Shown here in pieces: positions 56,530 to 64,000 of a DNA stretch of 64,000 nucleotides (position 1 is the stretch's first letter; each line of letters begins with the position of its first letter). Under the pieces are notes generated by a model. It searched no databases and was not told the DNA's origin. It was given only the letters and a program-made list of their open reading frames with translations. The stretch is from Bacteriovoracaceae bacterium. Its GTDB lineage: Bacteria > Bdellovibrionota > UBA1018. A program made the translations under genes and the position numbers. The DNA is taken from positions 105,279-169,278 of the forward strand of contig CANFJX010000005.1 of the NCBI GenBank assembly GCA_947447665.1, read 5' to 3'.

Positions 56530-58062
56530 CTATCCTTGAGACCCTTCAGAGTTGGAATCCTCGCCCTGAACAGGCCTCATCAAAGGGAACAAAATAACAT
56601 CTCGTATACTCGGCGAATCAGTCAAGAGCATCGTTAAGCGATCAATCCCAATCCCCGCTCCTGCCGTCGGGGGCATCCCATACTCCAGAGCAGTCACGTA
56701 ATCGAGATCCATATCAGTTGCCTCTTCGTTGCCTGCCTGCTTGGCTGCGACTTGAGCTTCAAATCGCTCCATCTGATCAACTGGATCGTTCAACTCTGAA
56801 AATGCGTTCGCCATTTCTCTTCCGTAAATATAAAGCTCGAATCGATCGACTAAGAATGGGTCCTTTTCATTTTTTCTGGAAAGAGGAGAAACATCCAAGG
56901 GATGGTGAGTTACGAACGTCGGCTGAATGAGCTGCGCCTCAACCTCATGATCGAAAATAGCCATCATCAACCCACCGACAGTATCCTTTGGGTCCATGGA
57001 TAGGCTCTTACTTTTTCCGTATTTCAAAAGTGCCTCTCGATTCCTCAAAAGGCTTTGATCCTTGAAATCCGTATATTTAAGGAGAGATTCCTCCACTGTA
57101 ATTCTCTGCCAAATTCCGCCAAGATCGATCTCGGTTCCCTGATAAGTAATACGCGTAGAGCCATTCAACTTCTCTGCCAACCTCTGAAAGAGTCGCTCGT
57201 GAAGCGTCATCAAATCCTCAAAAGTCGCATAGGATTGGTAAAACTCCAGCATCGTGAACTCTGGGTTATGCTTAATGGAGATACCTTCGTTTCTAAAATT
57301 TCGATTAATTTCAAAAACACGTTCAAACCCGCCCACGACCAAACGCTTCAGATAGAGCTCGGGGGCAATTCTCATGTAGAGCGTCATATCAAGCGTGTGA
57401 TGATGAGTAATGAAGGGACGAGCTGTGGCACCCCCGGCAATCGGGTGCATCATCGGAGTTTCGACCTCCATGAAGTCCTCTTCTTCAAAGAACCTTCGAA
57501 TCTCGCTGGTAATCTGGGATCGCTTCCGAAAAGTATCACGGGTTGAGTCCGTCATGATCAAATCAAGATAACGTTGACGATATTTGATTTCTACATCGGC
57601 AATGCCATGGAATTTTTCAGGAAGGGGCCGAAGCGACTTCGTAACGAGCTGAATCGTTTCACAAAGAATTGAAAGTTCGCCGGTTTTGGTTTTAAAGACC
57701 TTTCCTTCCGCAAAAAGAATATCTCCAATATCCCACTCTTTAAATTGAGCGTAAGCTTCTGGTCCGATCTTATCCTTCTGCACGTAGAGTTGAATTTGGC
57801 CCGTTCGATCCTGAAGTCGAACAAAGGAGGCTTTACCAAAATCACGGATAGCCATGACTCGACCAGCCACAGAAAAGTTTTGATCTAGAGTTTCCAGCTG
57901 CTCTTTGGTCTGTTCTCCGTATTTTTGATGCAGGCGAGCGGCCAATTCCGTTGGAACGATGCCATTTTTGTAAGGGTTCTGGTTCCGATCGCGAAGGTGC
58001 GCCAGCTTCTCAAAACGAACCCGCACCTGCTCAGATTGCTCTTCAGGGTGAACAATAGACAT
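56530..58062 (-). CDS. lysS: Lysyl-tRNA synthetase, class II
   Basis: This 510-residue enzyme has an N-terminal OB fold that binds the anticodon (about 60-165; VAGRVMAIRDFGKASFVRLQDRTG) and the class II catalytic core: motif 1 near FMEVETPMMHPIAGGATARPF, motif 2 RNFRNEGISIKHNPEFTMLEFY, and motif 3 GAGIGIDRLTMLL. It charges tRNA-Lys. trxB ends 3 bases upstream of it. Confidence 0.97.
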   Translation of the reverse strand: MSIVHPEEQSEQVRVRFEKLAHLRDRNQNPYKNGIVPTELAARLHQKYGEQTKEQLETLDQNFSVAGRVMAIRDFGKASFVRLQDRTGQIQLYVQKDKIGPEAYAQFKEWDIGDILFAEGKVFKTKTGELSILCETIQLVTKSLRPLPEKFHGIADVEIKYRQRYLDLIMTDSTRDTFRKRSQITSEIRRFFEEEDFMEVETPMMHPIAGGATARPFITHHHTLDMTLYMRIAPELYLKRLVVGGFERVFEINRNFRNEGISIKHNPEFTMLEFYQSYATFEDLMTLHERLFQRLAEKLNGSTRITYQGTEIDLGGIWQRITVEESLLKYTDFKDQSLLRNREALLKYGKSKSLSMDPKDTVGGLMMAIFDHEVEAQLIQPTFVTHHPLDVSPLSRKNEKDPFLVDRFELYIYGREMANAFSELNDPVDQMERFEAQVAAKQAGNEEATDMDLDYVTALEYGMPPTAGAGIGIDRLTMLLTDSPSIRDVILFPLMRPVQGEDSNSEGSQG

Positions 58063-58065
58063 GAA

Positions 58066-59013
58066 TTAATCTCCACTCTCTAAAAATCTCTCAGCATCCA
58101 GGGCTGCCATACAACCAGTTCCAGCTGCGGTCACGGCTTGTCGGTAAACGTGATCAGCGACGTCACCAGCTGCAAAAACACCTGAAACATTGGTTAAAGT
58201 AGATCCTTTTTGAACTACCAAGTAGCCAGACTCATCGAGCGTAAGATCGTTCTTAAAAATAGCTGTATTCGGCTGATGCCCAATAGCAACAAAAACTCCG
58301 TCGGTTTTAACCTCTTGAGTCTGTTCGGTGAGCAGATTCTTTAGCCTCACACCGGTCACAGCTTTTTCGCCCAGGATCTCTTCGATCGCCGAATCCCAGA
58401 TAAAACGAATCTTAGGATTCTTAAAAGCTCGATCCTGCATCGCCTTACTAGCGCGAAGCTGAGCGCGACGGTGTACCACGGTCACGGACTTAGCAAATCG
58501 AGTGAGAAAAGTCGCCTCCTCTAAAGCAGTATCGCCCCCTCCCACCACCACGACGTCCAGATTTCTAAAGAAAAATCCATCACAAGTGGCGCAAGCAGAA
58601 ACCCCCTTACCCATGAGCTTCTTCTCTGAAGGAATTCCAATCCACTTAGCGGAGGCGCCTGTAGCAATAATGAGGGTCTGGGTCAAAATCTCTCGACCAT
58701 CGTTCATCACTAATCGAAACGGACGCTGAGAAAGGTCTGCCCGAGCGATATTACCTTGGAAAAACCGTGTGCCGAACCGCTCCGCCTGCTTTCTGAAGGC
58801 ATTCATCAAATCAGGCCCAACCACGGGCTCAGCAAAGCCTGGGTAGTTCTCTACATCACTCGTAATCGTCAGCTGACCTCCTGGCTGCTCACCCTCAACA
58901 CAGAGGGGCTTGAGATTAGCCCGAGCGCTGTAGATCGCAGCAGTGAGTCCCGCTGGACCTGTACCAAGAATAGTTAGGGCCTCAACACCACCAGCACCGT
59001 CAAGTTTTTCCAT
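58066..59013 (-). CDS. trxB: Thioredoxin reductase
   Basis: This 315-residue flavoprotein has FAD motif ILGTGPAGLTAAIYSARA, the redox-active CATC in VSACATCDGFFF, NADPH motif VVVGGGDTALEEA and the C-terminal GVFAAGDVADHVYRQAVTAAGTGCMAA. It uses NADPH to reduce thioredoxin, which may in turn serve the peroxidase at the window start. It lies 12 bases after a small protein gene and just before lysS. Confidence 0.97.
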   Translation of the reverse strand: MEKLDGAGGVEALTILGTGPAGLTAAIYSARANLKPLCVEGEQPGGQLTITSDVENYPGFAEPVVGPDLMNAFRKQAERFGTRFFQGNIARADLSQRPFRLVMNDGREILTQTLIIATGASAKWIGIPSEKKLMGKGVSACATCDGFFFRNLDVVVVGGGDTALEEATFLTRFAKSVTVVHRRAQLRASKAMQDRAFKNPKIRFIWDSAIEEILGEKAVTGVRLKNLLTEQTQEVKTDGVFVAIGHQPNTAIFKNDLTLDESGYLVVQKGSTLTNVSGVFAAGDVADHVYRQAVTAAGTGCMAALDAERFLESGD

Positions 59014-59025
59014 AAGATGCTCAAA

Positions 59026-59232
59026 TTAGACCGAGTGAGAAGAGCTTGCCTCGTCCGCACCCTCGTCCGTAAATGTATCCACACTTACCCAAGTGGCGTT
59101 TTCCGAATCATCTGGAAGCTGCTTCAAGGCAACTTCTAGCTCCGAAGAGGAGAGAGCTCCTCTGGAAATACTCCTTTCCACTAAACGGGTATCAAACTTC
59201 TTGAATTGAACTGCATCGCTTAAAAGTACCAT
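59026..59232 (-). CDS. Small conserved-looking protein upstream of trxB, 68 residues
   Basis: This 68-residue protein begins MVLLSDAVQFKKFDTRLVER and contains ALSSSELEVALKQLPDDSEN, ending in an acidic/Ser tail. No family is recognised with certainty, though short proteins of similar wording occur upstream of trxB-like genes, from memory. It sits 12 bases before trxB on the same strand. There is no Shine-Dalgarno, but a perfect TTGACA -35 lies 32 bases upstream of the ATG with TATCTA as a weak -10, which would place the transcript start almost at the ATG. Confidence 0.6.
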   Translation of the reverse strand: MVLLSDAVQFKKFDTRLVERSISRGALSSSELEVALKQLPDDSENATWVSVDTFTDEGADEASSSHSV

Positions 59233-59239
59233 AGCGACA

Positions 59240-59269
59240 TAGATAAATCGTCCAAGCCTTCCATGTCAA
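59240..59269 (-). promoter_or_regulatory. Candidate promoter of the 68-residue gene and trxB
   Basis: Minus strand: perfect -35 TTGACA (59269-59264), 18-base spacer, -10 TATCTA (59245-59240; three of six matches). Predicted start point near 59233 is at the first base before the ATG, implying a leaderless transcript. Confidence 0.4.
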
Positions 59270-59290
59270 TAGCTCACCGCAGGCAGCGGA

Positions 59291-60052
59291 TCAATGCCAG
59301 GTCTTCGGGTGATCGTCCGCGTCGGAGTCGAGTCGATCGATATCGCCTGATTTTGAGCTCACCAGCTTCAAATGTCGGCCTTTTTTCTTCTTGATCTTGC
59401 GCGAGCCTGACTGCCCCAGGGCTTGAAAAGAATGTTTTTTTCGACTGAGAATCCACCGTGTTCTCACCCAGAGGTAGACAAAACCAGCCCCCATTCCTGT
59501 GAGCTGGGCAAGACTAGCCCACGCGCCCCCTGGAGTATAAATCGTCATCATCAACTGTAGGCCAGCAAGAACCCAGACGAAGTGCTTCGCCTTCATAGGG
59601 AAAAGCATCATAAAAAGGAGCACCCGCTCCCCAAAAATCAACCCATAAGCTGTGAACAAACCATAAAGAGCCCCAGAAGGGCCGATCAACGGAGCAAAAA
59701 AAGCAGAGTCTCTGGCAAAAACCCCATGAAACAGCAAATAGACCAATGCAGAGGAAATGGAACAAAAGAAATAATAAGAAAGAAACCGAATCATTCCCCA
59801 GACCTGCTCCAACTCCGAACCTAACAAAGCCAGAATCATCAAATTAAAAAAGAGCTGAATGACCTCTGTATGGAGAAAGGAATAGGTAAAGATTTGCCAA
59901 TAATATCTATTCTGAAAGAAGCCAGCAGAGGTAAGCCCAAAAATCGACAAAAGATGAGTTCCAAAAAACTGATCCCCGGTCTGCTGAATCAAGAAACAAG
60001 CAACACTTGCAACTAAGAGGTATCGAACGGCTCGCGTTAATCGAATAGGCAT
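59291..60052 (-). CDS. Rhomboid-family membrane protein lacking both catalytic-site histidines
   Basis: This 253-residue protein has six membrane helices in rhomboid arrangement and keeps the nucleophile region GPSGALYG with Ser126. The catalytic His, normally in A-H-L-G-G, is Gln183 in LAQLTGMGAG, and the oxyanion His of H-x3-N is Gln66 (IQLFFN, Asn70 kept). It is therefore probably a pseudoprotease acting as a binding or quality-control factor. The C-terminal tail is basic (KKKKGRHLKLV). It ends 58 bases before the 68-residue protein gene and follows mce by 2 bases. Confidence 0.85.
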   Translation of the reverse strand: MPIRLTRAVRYLLVASVACFLIQQTGDQFFGTHLLSIFGLTSAGFFQNRYYWQIFTYSFLHTEVIQLFFNLMILALLGSELEQVWGMIRFLSYYFFCSISSALVYLLFHGVFARDSAFFAPLIGPSGALYGLFTAYGLIFGERVLLFMMLFPMKAKHFVWVLAGLQLMMTIYTPGGAWASLAQLTGMGAGFVYLWVRTRWILSRKKHSFQALGQSGSRKIKKKKGRHLKLVSSKSGDIDRLDSDADDHPKTWH

Positions 60053-60054
60053 GA

Positions 60055-60465
60055 TTAATCCGTCTCCTCCATCAGTTCAATTAATACACCCTCGGTGCTC
60101 GATGGGTGAATAAAGTTAATTTTAGACCCGTGAGCTCCACGCTTGGGCTCGGGATAAATGAGGCGATAGCCATGGGATTTCAGTTTCTCGCAAATTTTTT
60201 CTAACGAACCCGAATCCAAGGTCAATGCCAAGTGATGAACTCCTGGTCCACGCTTCTTGAGGAACTGAGCAACCGTACCCTCGGAATCGGTCACTTCCAA
60301 AAGTTCGATCGAAGCGGTCCGTTTGGGAAGGGGAATAAAATGAGTTTTAACGCCTTGATCCGGCACATCTTCTGAATGGTCTAGATTCAGGCCTAAAATT
60401 GAAAAAAGCTGAATGATCCGCGGAAGATGAGAAACCGCGATTCCAATGTGATTGAGCCTTGTCAT
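60055..60465 (-). CDS. mce: Methylmalonyl-CoA epimerase
   Basis: This 136-residue glyoxalase-fold enzyme has the metal ligands of MCE: His in LNHIGIAVSHL, the Glu in SIELLEV, His in GPGVHHLAL and the final Glu in VLIELME. It interconverts (2R)- and (2S)-methylmalonyl-CoA for propionate metabolism. I start at ATG 60465, seven bases after GGAG; a frame to 60519 exists but the extra residues are not family-like. It is 2 bases upstream of the rhomboid gene. Confidence 0.9.
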   Translation of the reverse strand: MTRLNHIGIAVSHLPRIIQLFSILGLNLDHSEDVPDQGVKTHFIPLPKRTASIELLEVTDSEGTVAQFLKKRGPGVHHLALTLDSGSLEKICEKLKSHGYRLIYPEPKRGAHGSKINFIHPSSTEGVLIELMEETD

Positions 60466-60657
60466 GTGGATTCTCCGTGGCCCACAACGTAGCATAAAAG
60501 GGACGAGGACCACCACCATCTGTTGCTGTACCTCATTCGCCTCCTCAGACGAAATCGGCAGACGCTAGCGGTCCTCAGTCAAGTCGCCTAAGCCCGGGTT
60601 ACCCACCAAAGTCCTCCTAGCCTAGACAAATTACTTCTCGGCAGACCGCCGAGTAAC

Positions 60658-60695
60658 TTTAAAAAAAACCCGTCTTCCTCTTGAGAAGACGGGCC
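60658..60695 (-). terminator. Strong intrinsic terminator of the Met/Gly-rich gene
   Basis: Minus strand: CCCGTCTTCT with AGGAAGACGGG (60668-60692) form a 9-10 base GC-rich stem, followed by TTTTTTTTT (60667-60658). It lies about 30 bases past the stop of the 60723-62576 gene. Confidence 0.9.
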
Positions 60696-60722
60696 TTCAC
60701 TTATTTAAATTTTATTAAGATC

Positions 60723-62576
<1,854 letters not shown>

Positions 62577-62642
62577 ACCGCTCCCCTTTTTAACAAACAC
62601 ACACACACAGTTGCACCTAAACCAAAAGTCTACACTATAAAC

Positions 62643-62681
62643 CAGAGGACTGATAGATGTGTCATCTTTGACAGTCCTCTG
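62643..62681 (-). promoter_or_regulatory. 5' stem-loop at the predicted transcript start of the Met/Gly-rich gene
   Basis: A perfect 10-base inverted repeat CAGAGGACTG (62643-62652) / CAGTCCTCTG (62672-62681) contains a second stem AGATG/CATCT. On the minus strand it would fold right at the predicted 5' end of the transcript, about 67-105 bases before the ATG. Such 5' hairpins can protect mRNA; a regulatory switch is also possible. Confidence 0.6.
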
Positions 62682-62686
62682 CCTCA

Positions 62687-62716
62687 ATTGTACTAATACA
62701 AAACCTTTTCGGTCAA
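62687..62716 (-). promoter_or_regulatory. Promoter of the Met/Gly-rich gene
   Basis: Minus strand: -35 TTGACC (62716-62711, 5/6), 18-base spacer, -10 TACAAT (62692-62687, 5/6). The predicted start near 62680 coincides with the first bases of the stem-loop. The leader then holds a 13-base AC/GT dinucleotide run (62597-62609) before AAGGGGAG and the ATG. Confidence 0.65.
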
Positions 62717-62821
62717 CAATTATTTCGAGTTTAATCTTTTATGTAATTTTTAACCTACAAAAAAATCAAATAATTACATCAAGCAAGCGGAATCATGCTC
62801 AATTAGATCAACACAACGAAT

Positions 62822-62856
62822 ACATAAAAAGGTCGGGCTGAGCTTCTACCCCAACC
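62822..62856 (-). terminator. Intrinsic terminator after the small basic gene
   Basis: Minus strand: GGTTGGG and CCCGACC (7 bp with one G-U, loop 12) followed by TTTTT. It begins 8 bases after the stop of the 62864-62980 gene. Confidence 0.6.
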
Positions 62857-62863
62857 CGGACGC

Positions 62864-62980
62864 TCACACCATGCGGGACTTACGGACGGATTCCTTCCGT
62901 TTTTTGATGCTCGCTTTTTTAGCGGCTTGACGTTTACGGTTCTTCATTTTTTGCGTGGAATTTTTTCTGCCTCTACCCAT
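62864..62980 (-). CDS. Very basic 38-residue protein
   Basis: A complete ATG-to-TGA frame encodes MGRGRKNSTQKMKNRKRQAA followed by KKASIKKRKESVRKSRMV. About half the residues are Lys or Arg, so it will bind nucleic acid and is probably ribosome- or RNA-associated; small proteins of similar wording exist in other proteobacteria, from memory. It has its own terminator just after the stop and lies alone between two AT-rich gaps. There is only a weak ribosome site (GGAAG, 12 bases away). Coding is inferred from composition and flanking terminator. Confidence 0.7.
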   Translation of the reverse strand: MGRGRKNSTQKMKNRKRQAAKKASIKKRKESVRKSRMV

Positions 62981-63213
62981 ATAAGAAGAACTTCCGACAC
63001 TTCGCGACATTAATCAAACTTTTTCTATTGCAACACCCCGATTTTGAACGAGAACACTCCCTAGACTGCTCGGATAGTGCCACTCGCTGACAAAAAAATA
63101 GTTATCCAAACTATGGCTGCCCCCATGAGAAACGGTGGTTGCCCCCATGAGACCACTCTGCTACCCTCTTTAAAGGAAAGTCATTTAAATTTGAGCTTGA
63201 AAGGGGAGTGAGC
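62981..63213. promoter_or_regulatory. Divergent intergenic region with a two-copy direct repeat
   Basis: This 233-base gap holds the promoters of the small basic gene (minus) and the CarD-like gene (plus). Two nearly identical 17-base copies TGG(C/T)TGCCCCCATGAGA lie at 63114-63130 and 63136-63152, exactly 22 bases (about two helix turns) apart, as for a tandem protein-binding site. A possible -35/-10 pair (TTGCCC, 17 bases, TACCCT) lies in the second copy. Confidence 0.45.
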
Positions 63214-63780
63214 ATGGATCTGCATACCTCAACCGAAAGAAGCCCGTCCGATTTCCCTCCTGGTACACCGGTAATCTACGCCATGCACGGGAAATGCTTT
63301 GTGCTCGGAACTGAAGTCCGATCTCTGGGTGGGAAAACACAAAAATTCTACAAACTGGAAATGAAAAAATCCCCACTCTCTCGCGCAGCAAAGGGAGAAT
63401 CAGCCATCTGGGTTCCAGTTGAGCAAGCACGGGAACGAGGCCTCCGAGCACCCATGAGCCCAGAAGAGGCTGAGTCAGCGATGAAACTCCTGATGAGCCG
63501 CGAGTACTTTTTCAAGATCTCGGAGCCCTGGACCACGCTCCTCTCCCAACTTGAGAACGTCGTTCGTACAGAAGGCGGACTGGGCCTTGCTAAGGCAGCC
63601 AGTTTCCTTTACGTTCTTAAACGAAAACAAATCGTAGCGACTCCAGAGGTCAACAAGCTCCTCGAGAGTGTTAACAAGCTTCTTTTCCGGGAACTCTCTG
63701 AAGCGCTCGGCACAACGATCAAGTCGATCGAAGATCGAATTGCGCGAGGACTCAGGAGTAAGCTTCTTCCTGATCATTAA
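63214..63780 (+). CDS. CarD-family transcription regulator
   Basis: This 188-residue protein has the CarD/CdnL-type RNA polymerase-interacting domain (about 15-80; FPPGTPVIYAMHGKCFVLGTE, KFYKLEMKKS, AIWVPVEQARERGLR) followed by a helical C-terminal part (MSPEEAESAMKLLMS on) that would touch DNA at the -10 region. CarD-like proteins stabilise open complexes, often at rRNA promoters, and it lies next to a 5S rRNA gene here. I start at ATG 63214, five bases after GGGGAG; a GTG two codons earlier is unlikely. Confidence 0.88.
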   Translation: MDLHTSTERSPSDFPPGTPVIYAMHGKCFVLGTEVRSLGGKTQKFYKLEMKKSPLSRAAKGESAIWVPVEQARERGLRAPMSPEEAESAMKLLMSREYFFKISEPWTTLLSQLENVVRTEGGLGLAKAASFLYVLKRKQIVATPEVNKLLESVNKLLFRELSEALGTTIKSIEDRIARGLRSKLLPDH

Positions 63781-63860
63781 GATACAAATTGTTAATTAGT
63801 TTAAGAAGGGCGCTGAAGTTTGATCAGCAGCCACTAAGGCTAGTTGCGCGAAAAAAAAAT

Positions 63861-63976
63861 GGGGGCGTCGAGCTAGGTTAGCGCCGAGCTTCCTCGGTAC
63901 TAGGATCGCCGTGGGCGGGCTTAACTTCTGAGTTCGAGATGGGATCAGGTGTAACCCCGCCGCTATTGACACCCCC
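63861..63976 (-). rRNA. rrf: 5S ribosomal RNA
   Basis: The minus strand matches 5S rRNA: the conserved block CCTGATCCCATCTCGAAC TCAGAAGTTAAGC is present and the two ends GGGGGTGTC / GACGCCCCC pair as the terminal stem (helix I). Length is about 116 bases. A run of nine T residues on the minus strand (63859-63851) follows immediately and may end transcription. The 23S and 16S genes would lie beyond base 64000. Confidence 0.95.
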
Positions 63977-64000
63977 AAACTTGTATAAAATTTTGGAGAG

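Noticed and set aside
63796..63978. 60-residue minus-strand open frame at the window end
   Set aside because: It runs across the 5S rRNA gene.

Overview
The window looks like the chromosome of a Gram-negative, aerobically respiring bacterium. It carries a complete lipid A/outer-membrane assembly block, diderm lipoprotein export, the murein-recycling ligase Mpl and L,D-transpeptidase chemistry. The combination of alternative complex III, a caa3-type oxidase, a CarD-like regulator, a PEGA-type Ser/Thr kinase, an Rsm22-like protein and a secreted JmjC protein suggests a Bdellovibrionota/Oligoflexia-like or other 'deltaproteobacterial' lineage. That placement is inference from gene content; no 16S rRNA is present. 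Base composition looks even, and no insertion sequence, prophage, CRISPR array or tRNA was recognised.

Region 1 (1-16.4 kb) is respiration. After the tail of a glutathione peroxidase come the caa3 oxidase genes on the minus strand (Sco, CtaC with a fused c heme, CtaD, CtaE, a subunit IV fused to two c-type hemes, and a small membrane protein). Plus-strand heme A synthesis genes (short CtaA-like, CtaB) and an SH3/beta-barrel protein follow. The whole alternative complex III operon (actA-F) is then on the minus strand. Together these would carry electrons from quinol through ACIII to oxygen, with tethered cytochrome c domains at the oxidase.

Region 2 (16.6-33.2 kb) is mixed metabolism, signalling and envelope: a reverse transsulfuration pair (CBS, cystathionine gamma-lyase/synthase), a secreted JmjC protein, a signalling patch (degenerate REC-RsbU-like phosphatase, an outer-membrane protein, an OmpR-type regulator, a Ser/Thr kinase with PEGA-like tail), then Mpl, a serine hydrolase, a FAD oxidoreductase, an L,D-transpeptidase, a dolichyl-phosphate-mannose-synthase-like transferase, SSB and an Rsm22-like protein.

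Region 3 (33.2-42.5 kb) is rich in translation-related genes: RlmI-like, RlmM-like and RsmB methyltransferases, ribosomal protein S1 with a clear promoter and terminator, SppA, pirin, and several very small proteins including a 38-residue zinc-finger microprotein. Region 4 (42.5-60.5 kb) is a long minus-strand envelope block: two glycosyltransferases, a DUF3108 lipoprotein, lpxL-lpxK-lpxB-lpxA-fabZ-lpxD-ompH-bamA, lolD-lolC, then lysS, trxB, a pseudo-rhomboid and methylmalonyl-CoA epimerase.

Region 5 (60.6-64 kb) holds the most unusual gene: a secreted protein whose C-terminal half is about 330 residues of Met/Gly-rich repeats. It has its own promoter, a hairpin at the predicted transcript 5' end, and a strong terminator. 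It is followed by a 38-residue basic protein, a CarD-like regulator and a 5S rRNA gene at the edge (the rest of the rRNA operon would lie beyond the window).
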